From Bacillota bacterium (lineage in GTDB: Bacteria > Bacillota > Clostridia > Acetivibrionales > DSM-1351), in assembly GCA_023400235.1 (NCBI GenBank), contig JAEXFI010000038.1:1-61381 (forward strand): a stretch of DNA of 61,381 nt, given 5' to 3'. A program made the position numbers and the translations under genes. The notes under the pieces are model-generated. The model was given only the letters and a program-made list of their open reading frames with translations, was not told the DNA's origin and did no database searches. This document shows positions 1-8,613 of the stretch, one piece after another (position 1 is the first letter of the stretch; each line of letters starts with the position of its first letter).

Positions 1-1165
1 TACCTTTGAGCTGCTTTCTTTTACTCAGTACAAGCGTTATGGATATGAGTGCAACAGCAAAGCCCAGTTCAATCAGCATATACGACACAATAGGCCCTAC
101 ATTTTCCATGCTGTAGTTTGTCAAGGCTCCAATGGCCTTATTTGCTCTGATATACCAGTAGGTAGGTAAAAACTTCGCTATGGCAAGCACATTTTCACTC
201 AGTATCTCCTGGGGGACGAACACCCCCGTCAGAAAACACATGCCCAGAGACACTACATTTGAAATTCCGGACTGGGCATTTCTGCTTTTTATCAGTATTC
301 CAATCAAGAAGCTTATGCTCAGAATGGTTATAGTCAGCACCAGCGAATTTATGAAGAAATATATGGAATTTATATTAAACATATCCTGCCGGTAAAGAAG
401 CAAGCTCAATATTACCAGCATCGCCCAGCAGGATAACGCAAAAACGATATTCCCCAGGAGAATCTGCAAATTTACCGAAATATTGCTTACGGGAGAGCAA
501 AGGTTCCTTCTTTTCAGTCTGATATCATTAAACACAAGCATAACGGAACTTACTCCCAATATTAATATATTGATGATTATATATGGCATATAGTTGTAAA
601 AATATATTATGGAGCTGGTGCGGGGGGGTTTCTGTCCTGTCGACTTAAGTATGACCTCTGTCTCCAGCTCAAGGTCCTTTTTTATCTGGCCTACCAGTTC
701 CTCCTGGGATAGCCCTTTGCTGTTGCTTACATACAACCTGGCAGTCTTAAAGTATTTATTTATAAGTATATCCGTATATATGCCGCTTACACTGCCTGAA
801 ACAACAGTTTTGTCCACAGTTACAGACTTTCCTGCCATAAAGTTCTTTGTAAAATCCTCTGGAATCTTAAGAATATACTCCGCATCTCTGAAGAACAGGG
901 CATCCTGCAGCTTGTCGGTTTTGTTCTCGATATCCACGTAAGTGGAATGCCCCCTCAGATAGTCCTTCAGCCCCTGTATCAATACAGAGGATTCTCCCTC
1001 ATTAATAAATGCAACCCTGGTTTTTGACTGGGTGAAGGTATCTGCATTGTTGCTGTTTCCAATGTAGGTGAATGCTATTGACAGGGACAGAAATACCACA
1101 ATGTATATGGAAAGGGACAAGCTCAGCTTTTTGATGATTTTGAAATAAGTCTTAAATATTGTCAT
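1..1165 (-). CDS. ABC-2 type exporter permease (3' end outside window)
   Basis: The reading frame starts at 1165 behind AAGGAGG and runs to the window edge without a stop (about 388 codons). The layout is that of ABC-2 permeases: an N-terminal membrane helix (KLSLSLSIYIVVFLSLSIAF), a large extracytoplasmic domain to about residue 190, then several hydrophobic helices starting near YNYMPYIIINILILGVSS. Its start overlaps the stop of the upstream permease by 14 nt, so the two are translationally coupled and probably form a heterodimer with the ATPase of the same operon. The substrate cannot be told; this type exports drugs, peptides or lipids. Confidence 0.85.
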   Translation of the reverse strand, partial: MTIFKTYFKIIKKLSLSLSIYIVVFLSLSIAFTYIGNSNNADTFTQSKTRVAFINEGESSVLIQGLKDYLRGHSTYVDIENKTDKLQDALFFRDAEYILKIPEDFTKNFMAGKSVTVDKTVVSGSVSGIYTDILINKYFKTARLYVSNSKGLSQEELVGQIKKDLELETEVILKSTGQKPPRTSSIIYFYNYMPYIIINILILGVSSVMLVFNDIRLKRRNLCSPVSNISVNLQILLGNIVFALSCWAMLVILSLLLYRQDMFNINSIYFFINSLVLTITILSISFLIGILIKSRNAQSGISNVVSLGMCFLTGVFVPQEILSENVLAIAKFLPTYWYIRANKAIGALTNYSMENVGPIVSYMLIELGFAVALISITLVLSKRKQLKG

Positions 1166-2312
1166 ATTTCTGCCTCCTTATTATCAGATAGGTTACAAGA
1201 CAAAATACCACGGTATATATGCCCAGAAGGCCTGTATTAATATAAAACCTCGTATGCGTATCATAGCAATATAATGCGTAGAACGCATCTGTTATCAGCG
1301 CTACAGGGTTGATGTACGACAGTACCGGCACATACTGCTGGACGATGTATTTCATCCTGTCAAACATCATACCTGCCAGGAAGGCCGCTGCCATAGTAGA
1401 AACAATGAGAATTGCAGTCTTAACCCCTTCACTCTTTTTATTGGCTGCCCCCACCAGTGCTCCAAAGCTGATTCCCGCCGCACATCCCAAGAGACAGTTC
1501 AGCAGTATGAACCCTATCTGATTTCCAAAGTCTATTTTCAGAAGGAAGACCAGATACCCCATAAGAAGCATGATCTCTGCAAGGGATACCATTAGTCCCG
1601 CTACCAACCCTGCAGTCAGCACCTTTAATTTGTGAACAGGTGCGACATTAAGCCTTGCAGCTCTTTTTGACAGGTTTGCCTGAATATCCGTAACCTCTTT
1701 CAGTCCAAAAAATGCTCCATAGAAGCAAGACATTGCAATCAGAGTATAGAAGTAATTTACCGTTATATCCGGCTTGTCTTTAGTCCCAATCTGCACCTCT
1801 CTGGTAAATGCCGCATTATTGCCCAAGTCCTCCTCCAAACCATTTTGAAGAGCGGCTGGCTCTCTCTTTACAATGCTCATTGCCGTACTGAAGGTCTGTG
1901 AGTATTGATCAAATATCTCCTTGACTATTGTCTGGCTGAAACCGGAACTCTTGACTGTCAGCCTGACAGGCTCGCCATAGGTTACATAGCCTGCGATTTT
2001 ATTATTGTCAAGCAGCCTGTCGGCTTCCTCCTGAGATACCACCCTGGCATTGAACAGCTGGATATCCCTATCACTGCCGGGAATATCCCTGGAATGCTGC
2101 TCCACAAATGCCTGAAAAGCTTTATCCTGCTGATATTTAGCATTGTCCACTATAGCGATGTCAACGACCTTCAGGGTCTCTGATTTTGACAGGTTTGAAA
2201 AGGCCATATTGAAGAAGGTGGCCAGTATCAAAGGGAATACCAATGTCCAGAATATCAGCGACTTATGCCTTACTGTACATTTAAGCCGATTATAGAATAT
2301 ATATAAAAACAT
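1152..2312 (-). CDS. ABC-2 type exporter permease
   Basis: About 386 residues with one N-terminal helix, an extracytoplasmic region of roughly 150 residues and five to six C-terminal helices, which is the ABC-2 (NodJ/YhgE-like) layout. I take the ATG at 2312 because AAAGGGGAAG lies 5-6 nt ahead; an in-frame codon at 2333 would sit in the ATPase stop region and has no ribosome site. It lies 17 nt after the ATPase gene and overlaps the next permease by 14 nt (ATGACAATATTTAA). It is the second membrane half of the exporter; cargo unknown. Confidence 0.87.
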   Translation of the reverse strand: MFLYIFYNRLKCTVRHKSLIFWTLVFPLILATFFNMAFSNLSKSETLKVVDIAIVDNAKYQQDKAFQAFVEQHSRDIPGSDRDIQLFNARVVSQEEADRLLDNNKIAGYVTYGEPVRLTVKSSGFSQTIVKEIFDQYSQTFSTAMSIVKREPAALQNGLEEDLGNNAAFTREVQIGTKDKPDITVNYFYTLIAMSCFYGAFFGLKEVTDIQANLSKRAARLNVAPVHKLKVLTAGLVAGLMVSLAEIMLLMGYLVFLLKIDFGNQIGFILLNCLLGCAAGISFGALVGAANKKSEGVKTAILIVSTMAAAFLAGMMFDRMKYIVQQYVPVLSYINPVALITDAFYALYCYDTHTRFYINTGLLGIYTVVFCLVTYLIIRRQKYDNI

Positions 2313-2329
2313 ATTTTCTTCCCCTTTCC

Positions 2330-3262
2330 TCAATCCCTGAGTTCCTTCCCGGTAATTTCAAGAAACACATCGTTAAGTGTGGGTAATTCAGAGTATATTC
2401 TTCCGAAAGAGATATCATGCTCCCTGAAGAAGTCCAGGAGGGTGGTAAGATTGTTTTTCCCATTGTTGTAATTGATTGAAAGCGTTCTATCAATGTACTC
2501 CACACTGCTGATATTGGGCAGGTTCTTTATTTGATCCACGTAAAGGCTGCTTAGTCCGAATATTTCCACAGATATTTTCTCGCCCAGCTTTATCATACCC
2601 TTTAGTTCTTCCTTGGTGCCCGAGGCAATTACCCTGCCCTTGTCCATTATCACAATCCTGCTGCAAAGCTGTTCAACCTCCTCCATATAATGGGAAGTAT
2701 ATATTATGGTTGCGCCCTCCTCGTTCAGTCTTTTTATACCATCCAGAATATTATTCCGGCTCTGTGGATCAACTGCTACAGTGGGCTCATCAAGTATTAT
2801 CAGTCTGGGCTTATGCGCTATGCCGCAGGCGATGTTTAACCGGCGCAGCAGGCCCCCGCTCAGCTTCTTGGGATAAAACTTCCGGAAGTCCTTAAGTCCG
2901 ACAAAATCCAGTGCCTCTTCCACAAGCCCTTTCCGTTTTTCTCTGTCCTTGACATACAGACTGCAAAAATATTCTATATTCTCATTAACCGTCAGTTCTT
3001 CAAACACTGCAACATCCTGCATGATGACTCCAATATCACGTTTAATATCATAGGCATCAGGTGCCATTGGTTTGTCAAAAAGCTCTATTTCACCTTTATC
3101 ATAATTTAAAAGAGAGAGAATGCAGTTTATTGCCGTGGTCTTGCCCGAACCATTGGGGCCAAGAAGTCCGAAGATTTCCCCCTCCTTCACATTGAAGGAT
3201 AGGTGGTCCAGGGCAACAAGATCTCCATATCTTTTTACTAGATTTTTTACTCCAACTATCAT
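2330..3262 (-). CDS. ABC transporter ATP-binding protein
   Basis: About 310 residues. Walker A is GLLGPNGSGKTT, the signature is the slightly divergent LSGGLLRR, and Walker B is LIILDEPTVAVDP, so this is an active-looking DrrA/CcmA-type ATPase that powers the two downstream permeases. The family-like N-terminus begins at MIVGVKNLVKRYGD (3262). A longer frame to 3337 only translates upstream leader DNA. That leader (about 3266-3302) matches the 3' part of the tandem element before the response regulator at 20351, including the ribosome site, which suggests the operon acquired its leader from a dispersed repeat. Confidence 0.9.
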   Translation of the reverse strand: MIVGVKNLVKRYGDLVALDHLSFNVKEGEIFGLLGPNGSGKTTAINCILSLLNYDKGEIELFDKPMAPDAYDIKRDIGVIMQDVAVFEELTVNENIEYFCSLYVKDREKRKGLVEEALDFVGLKDFRKFYPKKLSGGLLRRLNIACGIAHKPRLIILDEPTVAVDPQSRNNILDGIKRLNEEGATIIYTSHYMEEVEQLCSRIVIMDKGRVIASGTKEELKGMIKLGEKISVEIFGLSSLYVDQIKNLPNISSVEYIDRTLSINYNNGKNNLTTLLDFFREHDISFGRIYSELPTLNDVFLEITGKELRD

Positions 3263-3265
3263 ATA

Positions 3266-3302
3266 AATCTCCCATCTACGCGCATAGCGCCTACATAAAT
3301 AG
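3266..3302 (-). repeat. Partial copy of the 107-bp leader element (hairpin plus RBS)
   Basis: Read on the minus strand, about 37 nt match the 3' end of the tandem element at 20134-20347: CTATTT, then a hairpin with loop TAT and arm GCGCGTA, then GATGGGAGATT, which supplies the ribosome site of the ABC ATPase. One arm position is mismatched. The 5' two hairpins of the full element are absent. Confidence 0.7.
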
Positions 3303-3380
3303 TAATAATAATATTTTAGCCCATTTTCAGTCAGCACTTAAGTGTCAGAAGTCAGAAATTAATATGACAAATGTCACTTC

Positions 3381-3420
3381 AAAAAAAGAACCGCTATATG
3401 GGTCTCCCCTATGGCGGTTC
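3381..3420 (-). terminator. Rho-independent terminator after modA
   Basis: On the minus strand GAACCGCC pairs with GGCGGTTC-type arms (3388-3394 with 3414-3420) and is followed by seven T residues. It lies about 90 nt after the modA stop, so modA is not cotranscribed with the ABC exporter. Confidence 0.8.
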
Positions 3421-3510
3421 CAGGCATAATCCTGTGTTTGAATAAATTAAGTTTAATTGTAGTGGTGATTGAGACTTGATTTTTTATAAAATAATTTGTA
3501 ATTGATTCGT

Positions 3511-4389
3511 TTACTTATCTATAAATATGAATCCGTATTTTTCAAATACAGGCTTAGCTTCATTACTGTATAAAAATTCAGTAAAGGCCTTGGCTGCCTC
3601 GGCATTCTTGCTGCTTTTAATAACCGCCGCAGGATATAGGACAGCCTTGTGTGAATCCTTTGGCGCTGAAGCCGCAACTTTTACCTTGTCAGACACTTTT
3701 GCATCAGTGGAATATACTATACCTGCGTCAGCATTACCTGTCTCAACCCAGGTCAATACTTCCTTTACATCATTTCCATATACCACCTTATCCTTTATCT
3801 TATCCAGCAGCTGGAGTTTTGTGAGCACCTCCTCTGCATATTGTCCAACAGGAACACCTTTAGGCTCACCCAGTCCAATATGCTTTATCTTATCAGAGGT
3901 CAAATCCTTAAAATCCGTCACTGCTGTTGAGTCCTTGGGCACAATAAGCACTACCTCGTTCTGTAAAAATTCCCTTCTGGTTTCATCCAGCAAAAGCCCC
4001 TTATCCTTAAGCGCATCCATTTGCTTAGTGGCTGCCGATATGAATACATCCACTTGCGCACCATTTTCTATCTGCTGCTGCAAAGCCCCGGAGGCTCCAA
4101 AAGTAAAGGTCAGTTTTACATTGTTATTCTTTCCTTCATAGGCGGTTTTTATTTCGGCCAGAGAATCCTTCAGGCTGGCCGCCGCCGATACCAGCAGTTC
4201 AACAGGCTTGGCGTCTTTAACCCCATTTCCGGGAGTCTTTACCGCAGTTTGAGAAGCCAAGCCGGCGGTGCTGTCAGAGCTGCTGGAATCTGAGGCTACA
4301 TCGGAAGACTGGCCGCACGCGGTAGCAAAAACCATCAGTAGAATCAGTAATACTGAAAAAGCCCTTTTCATACTCTTTAAGTGTCTCAT
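3511..4389 (-). CDS. modA: Molybdate/tungstate ABC transporter substrate-binding lipoprotein
   Basis: 292 residues. A lipoprotein signal (charged start, hydrophobic run, lipobox ATAC) is followed by a low-complexity Ser/Asp linker. The ModA fold begins at VELLVSAAASLKDSLAEI and includes GASGALQQQIENGA and the VFISAATKQMD region that lines the oxyanion site. The ATG at 4389 has AGGAG 6 nt upstream. No modB or modC lies downstream; a terminator closes the unit, so either the permease is elsewhere or this binds another oxyanion. It is divergent from a regulator carrying a related binding domain. The leader shares GCGTAGAT-GGAGA wording with the dispersed element at 3266 and 20320. Confidence 0.85.
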   Translation of the reverse strand: MRHLKSMKRAFSVLLILLMVFATACGQSSDVASDSSSSDSTAGLASQTAVKTPGNGVKDAKPVELLVSAAASLKDSLAEIKTAYEGKNNNVKLTFTFGASGALQQQIENGAQVDVFISAATKQMDALKDKGLLLDETRREFLQNEVVLIVPKDSTAVTDFKDLTSDKIKHIGLGEPKGVPVGQYAEEVLTKLQLLDKIKDKVVYGNDVKEVLTWVETGNADAGIVYSTDAKVSDKVKVAASAPKDSHKAVLYPAAVIKSSKNAEAAKAFTEFLYSNEAKPVFEKYGFIFIDK

Positions 4390-4519
4390 AATATTCTCCT
4401 ATCTACGCACTGTCTTTATTATCTCTCTTATACAAAAAATGATGAAACTATAACTTTGAAGTAATAATCTCATCATTGAGATATAAAATATTTCTATGTT
4501 GTAAGCTTTGAATGCAATA

Positions 4520-4764
4520 TGTTACGTTTCATTGTTTTCGTCGTGCGTTTATGTAATGTTTTGTTACGTTTAATTATACCAGGATTAATCAAATAATCAA
4601 GAGTGAATTTCAGATGCTTTGAAATAATGTGCTCAGGCCGGATATTTTCCACCTGTATTGACCTTCCGGGTTAACTGTCTGCTTCAAAATACAAATTGCT
4701 TTTATCAAATTGAAAATATATAATATAATAAAATGTTTTACACGCTTTTATAATGTTTTATTAC
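4520..4764. promoter_or_regulatory. Divergent modA/regulator promoter region with repeated palindromic motif
   Basis: The 14-mer TAATGTTTTRTTAC occurs at 4554-4567 and 4751-4764, the first as GTAA-N7-TTAC and the second as TAAT-N5-ATTA. A related GTTACGTTTCATTG lies at 4521-4534. The second copy is only 14 nt before the regulator's ribosome site. This arrangement suggests operator sites for the neighbouring DNA-binding protein; binding is inferred, not shown. Confidence 0.5.
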
Positions 4765-4786
4765 TTTACTAAGAAGGATGAAACCT

Positions 4787-5746
4787 ATGGATAACAATAC
4801 CGCCTTAACTCCTCAAGAAGTGGCCGATATATTGAAAATTGCAAAAAACACAGTTTATGAATTGATAAAACGCGGGGAACTGAACTCCTACAGGGTCGGA
4901 AAAAAAGTCAGAGTTGATATAAATGATGTCAACGAATACAAGAACAGGACCAAAAGCATGAAGCCCAATCTTTCAGCCGGTCCTGACAACATGAATGCCA
5001 ATCCTGCCTATGTTCAGTTCTACAAGGAGCCTGCACAAAATAACGGCTTTGTCATCTGCGGCCAGGACATAATGCTTGATATTCTCTCCCGCCACCTTCA
5101 AATGCATCCCTATGGAGTTCCGGCGCTCAGGTCATATGTGGGCAGCTATAACGGACTGTATGAGCTCTATCACGGAAATGTCCATATGGCAACTGCACAT
5201 TTGTGGGATGGCGACACGGGACAATACAATATTCCCTACGTGAAACGCATGCTGCCGGGAGTTCCCGCTGTAATAATCCATCTGGCAAGCCGCTTTCAAG
5301 GCTTGTACGTGGCACACGGAAATCCCAAGGGTATAGCAGGCTGGGAAGATTTCAGGCGAAAAGACCTTGTGATGATAAACCGTGAAAAAGGAAGCGGTAC
5401 CAGGGTTCTTCTGGATGAACACCTGAGAATACTTGGCATACCTGCTTCAAACGTTAGCGGCTATAGCAGGGAAAGCACCTCACACCTTGCAATTGCAAGC
5501 ACGATAGCCCGAGGAGGTGCGGACATCGGCTTAGGCAATGAAAAATCAGGCCAGCAGGTTAAGGGGATAGACTTCATTCCTTTGCAGACTGAACGCTATG
5601 AGCTTGTTATAAAAAAGGAAGATATGAACAAGGCTCCGTATATTACCGTGCTTGAAATTCTCAATTCCCAGGAGTTCCGGCTGGAGCTTGAAGGCATAGG
5701 CGGCTACGACCTGTCCGAGCTGGGTAAAATCATCGCTGAAACCTGA
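4787..5746 (+). CDS. Excisionase-type HTH regulator fused to a ModA-like ligand-binding domain
   Basis: About 319 residues. Residues 5-55 are an excisionase/MerR-type helix-turn-helix (LTPQEVADILKIAKNTVYEL, then a wing with YRVGKKVRV). After a short linker, residues about 85-315 form a periplasmic-binding-protein-like domain of the COG1910 type (SYNGLYELYHG, GSGTRVLLDEHL, DIGLGNE). The family is described as cytoplasmic oxyanion-sensing regulators. I choose the ATG at 4787, which has AAGAAGG at 9 nt; the ATG at 4778 abuts that site. Divergence from modA points to molybdate or tungstate control of modA. Confidence 0.85.
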   Translation: MDNNTALTPQEVADILKIAKNTVYELIKRGELNSYRVGKKVRVDINDVNEYKNRTKSMKPNLSAGPDNMNANPAYVQFYKEPAQNNGFVICGQDIMLDILSRHLQMHPYGVPALRSYVGSYNGLYELYHGNVHMATAHLWDGDTGQYNIPYVKRMLPGVPAVIIHLASRFQGLYVAHGNPKGIAGWEDFRRKDLVMINREKGSGTRVLLDEHLRILGIPASNVSGYSRESTSHLAIASTIARGGADIGLGNEKSGQQVKGIDFIPLQTERYELVIKKEDMNKAPYITVLEILNSQEFRLELEGIGGYDLSELGKIIAET

Positions 5747-5760
5747 CCTTGATGTGTGTA

Positions 5761-5810
5761 AAAGCCATCTTTGAGAACCCGAAAGACTTCTCAAAGATGG
5801 CTTTTATTTT
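5761..5810 (+). terminator. Rho-independent terminator
   Basis: AAAGCCATCTTTGAGAA (5761-5777) pairs with TTCTCAAAGATGGCTTT (5788-5804) and is followed by a T-rich run. It lies directly after the HTH/ModA-like regulator. Confidence 0.9.
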
Positions 5811-5984
5811 CCTGCTTTCAGTCATCTTTTACCTTATTTTTAGTCTCAAGTTTTAAACCTTCTATCTGTTCCATAATTTACAACCCATACATATTATGTT
5901 ACTAGACGGATTCTTAAGGCGTAAGCTTTCAGGTTCTTCCATACCGAAAACTCATGCCCTAAAATTTTATGAGGAGTAATATAC

Positions 5985-7004
5985 ATGAAGAAAGCTTTAA
6001 TTACAGGTATAACCGGTCAAGACGGCTCATACCTAACTGAGTTTTTGCTGGATAAGGGATATCAGGTGCACGGAATAATACGCAGGAGCAGCACGGTCAA
6101 TACCGGCAGGATAGAGAATTTGCTGCAGGGCCCGGACGCAAACCCCAACCTGCTTGTTCATTACGGTGACTTGACCGATTCCGGGAGTCTGTGTAAATTA
6201 TTATATAAAATTCAGCCTGACGAAGTATATAACCTCGGTGCACAAAGCCATGTCAAGGTATCCTTTGATGTACCTGAGTACACCTCCGATGCAAATGGTC
6301 TTGGTACCCTGAGATTTTTGGACAGTATCAGGGAGGTAAAACCCGATACCAGATTCTATCAGGCCTCCTCCAGTGAATTGTTTGGAAAGGTAAGGGAAAT
6401 TCCTCAAAATGAAAATACTCCTTTTTACCCCAGAAGCCCATATGCGGCAGCAAAGCTCTATGCCTACTGGATAACGGTAAATTACCGGGAGGCTTATGAT
6501 CTTTTTGCCTGTAATGGCATCCTCTTCAACCATGAGTCCCCCAGAAGGGGTGAGACCTTTGTTACAAGAAAGATAACCCTTGGAATCTCCAATATTTTAA
6601 AAGGCAAGCAGGATAAGCTTGTACTTGGAAATCTTGATTCCAAAAGAGACTGGGGCTATGCAAAAGACTATGTTGAGGCAATGTGGCTGATACTGCAGCA
6701 GCCCGCTCCGGAGGACTATGTCATTGCCACCGGTGAAACTCATACTGTAAGGGAATTCTGCGAGCTGGCCTTTAAGCATGTTGGAATAACCTTAAAATGG
6801 GAGGGGCAGGGTGTTTCTGAAAAAGCTGTAGACAGCTCTACTGGAAAAGAGCTGATTGTCATAAGCAGTGAATATTTCCGCCCTACCGAGGTGGATTTGC
6901 TGCTGGGAGACCCCTCCAAGGCAAAAAGCAAGCTCAATTGGACTCAAAAGGTGTCCTTTGAGGAATTGGTAAGATTAATGGTTGAGAGTGACCTGAAAAA
7001 CTAA
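5985..7004 (+). CDS. gmd: GDP-mannose 4,6-dehydratase
   Basis: 339 residues, the usual size. Converts GDP-D-mannose to GDP-4-keto-6-deoxy-D-mannose in the cytoplasm, the first step to GDP-L-fucose. It shows the NADP-binding ITGITGQDGSYL, the IIRRSSTVNTGRIEN segment typical of Gmd, the active-site YAAAK (in SPYAAAKLYAYW) and NHESPRRGETFVTRKI. The start has GAGGAG 8 nt upstream. It is followed 50 nt later by fcl, and a manC gene stands at 17.8 kb, so the whole GDP-fucose route from mannose-1-phosphate is present here. Confidence 0.97.
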   Translation: MKKALITGITGQDGSYLTEFLLDKGYQVHGIIRRSSTVNTGRIENLLQGPDANPNLLVHYGDLTDSGSLCKLLYKIQPDEVYNLGAQSHVKVSFDVPEYTSDANGLGTLRFLDSIREVKPDTRFYQASSSELFGKVREIPQNENTPFYPRSPYAAAKLYAYWITVNYREAYDLFACNGILFNHESPRRGETFVTRKITLGISNILKGKQDKLVLGNLDSKRDWGYAKDYVEAMWLILQQPAPEDYVIATGETHTVREFCELAFKHVGITLKWEGQGVSEKAVDSSTGKELIVISSEYFRPTEVDLLLGDPSKAKSKLNWTQKVSFEELVRLMVESDLKN

Positions 7005-7054
7005 TAGATAAAGAATTCTGGTGAACAGGTATATTTTAACAGGGGAGATTGAAT

Positions 7055-7984
7055 ATGAAGAAGGACAGTAAAATTTATGTTGCGGGGCATACTGGCATGG
7101 TGGGATCAGCCTTGGTACGCTGTCTTAAGCGCAACGGCTACGATAATCTCATTTATAAATCCCACAGGGAACTTGATCTGACCGACCAGTCAGCTGCAGA
7201 CGGATTTTTCCAGGCAGAGCAGCCGGACTATGTCATCATCGCAGCGGCAAAGGTAGGGGGAATTCACGCTAATAGCACTTACCCAGCGGATTTTATCATG
7301 GAGAACATGCTTATTGAATGTAATATTATAAGAAGCTCCTATAAACATGGTGTGAAAAAACTTTTACTTCTCGGCAGTTCCTGTATCTATCCAAAGACCT
7401 GCCCCCAGCCCATAAAAGAAGAATATCTTCTTTCCGGACCGCTGGAACCCACAAACGAAGCATACGCTCTGGCAAAAATATCAGGCATCAAGATGTGCCA
7501 GGCCTACAACAGGCAGTTCGGCACAGACTATATATGCGCAATGCCGGCAAGTCTGTATGGAATTAACGATCGTTTTGATTTATATAATGCCCATGTCATT
7601 CCGTCAATGCTGATAAAACTGCATAGGGCAAAAGTTGAAAACAGTCCCTTCGTGGAGCTGTGGGGAACAGGTACCCCCTTAAGGGAATTCCTGTATGTGG
7701 ATGACATGGCGGAGGCTTGCCTCAGCATGCTTCTGAACTATTCAGGAAGCGAATTTGTAAATATCGGCTCAGGATGTGAAATAAGCATCGGAGAACTGGC
7801 AGAAACCATAAAGAAGGTTGTGGACTATAAAGGCCGTATTATTTTTGACACCACAAAGCCAGACGGCACTCCCAGAAGAGTACTGGACAACTCAAGGATA
7901 AACGGAATGGGCTGGAAACCTGAAATCGGTATGGAAGAAGGCCTTCGAAGAGAATATGCCTATTATCTGGAAAACATCCTGTAA
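7055..7984 (+). CDS. fcl: GDP-L-fucose synthase (epimerase/reductase)
   Basis: 309 residues. Epimerises and reduces the Gmd product to GDP-L-fucose with NADPH. Motifs: VAGHTGMVGSALVR nucleotide site, SSCIYP and YALAK catalytic residues, and GTGTPLREFLYVDDMA, all standard for the family. The ATG at 7055 has AGGGGAG at 7 nt; a TTG two codons upstream is in frame but abuts the ribosome site. It forms a two-gene operon with gmd, convergent with the fucosyltransferase cassette that presumably uses the product. Confidence 0.96.
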   Translation: MKKDSKIYVAGHTGMVGSALVRCLKRNGYDNLIYKSHRELDLTDQSAADGFFQAEQPDYVIIAAAKVGGIHANSTYPADFIMENMLIECNIIRSSYKHGVKKLLLLGSSCIYPKTCPQPIKEEYLLSGPLEPTNEAYALAKISGIKMCQAYNRQFGTDYICAMPASLYGINDRFDLYNAHVIPSMLIKLHRAKVENSPFVELWGTGTPLREFLYVDDMAEACLSMLLNYSGSEFVNIGSGCEISIGELAETIKKVVDYKGRIIFDTTKPDGTPRRVLDNSRINGMGWKPEIGMEEGLRREYAYYLENIL

Positions 7985-7989
7985 ATGCA

Positions 7990-8022
7990 AGAGGCAGGTC
8001 CCGTGGGATACTGCCTCTATTT
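7990..8022 (+). terminator. Stem-loop after fcl
   Basis: AGAGGCAG (7990-7997) pairs with CTGCCTCT (8011-8018), followed by a weak T-tract (ATTTC). It separates the convergent gmd-fcl and DivIVA-like genes and is probably a terminator for gmd-fcl. Confidence 0.65.
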
Positions 8023-8095
8023 CAAATAGTCCTGTATTTAACCCCTTATTCCGTACTTTACATAAAAGCTCCTGCGGATGACCCCTTTACACCGG

Positions 8096-8548
8096 CTAGT
8101 CTATGGTTATCTGCTTTAAAACATCCATTTGAGCCTGCAGCAGAGCCTCAGTCTTGGATTTAAGGGCGAAAATTTCAGCCTTTATTTCCTCAAGCTTGCT
8201 TTTGGCCCTGATTATTTCATTATTGGCAGATTCAATGAGCTTTGTTGCATTTGCTTCTGCCTCGCTGGTAATCAGCCTTGCCTTTTCACATGCATTAACC
8301 TTTATTTGTTCACTTGTATGTTGTGCCACCAGAATCGAATGCTGAAGTGACTCTTCCAGCATTTTATAATGCTGGATTGACTCGCTCAGACTGCTTATTT
8401 TTGTTTTTAAATCCTCATTTTCTTTCATTACTCTGGAGTAATCTTCATCAATCAGCGCCAGTAAATTATTAACCTGTTTTCTGCTATAACCATCCAGGAA
8501 CGATCTTTTAAGGCAAATACTTCTCAATTCCTCAGGGGTATAATTCAT
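8096..8548 (-). CDS. DivIVA-domain coiled-coil protein
   Basis: 150 residues. The N-terminus MNYTPEELRSICLKRSFLDGYSRK resembles the membrane-curvature-binding DivIVA/GpsB head (a short helix, then FxRxxxGYxxxQV-like spacing), and the remainder is predicted coiled coil rich in Glu, Lys and Ala. DivIVA proteins mark cell poles and division sites and recruit partners. The ATG at 8548 has AGGAG at 8 nt; a GTG at 8557 overlaps it. It is the last gene of the glycosyl cassette, which might place the machinery at a cell pole or septum; that is inference. Confidence 0.75.
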   Translation of the reverse strand: MNYTPEELRSICLKRSFLDGYSRKQVNNLLALIDEDYSRVMKENEDLKTKISSLSESIQHYKMLEESLQHSILVAQHTSEQIKVNACEKARLITSEAEANATKLIESANNEIIRAKSKLEEIKAEIFALKSKTEALLQAQMDVLKQITID

Positions 8549-8613
8549 ATGTCCCACTCCTAATATTCTTTCATACTACATATATATTCCGAATTGCTGA
8601 ATATATTCTGGTA

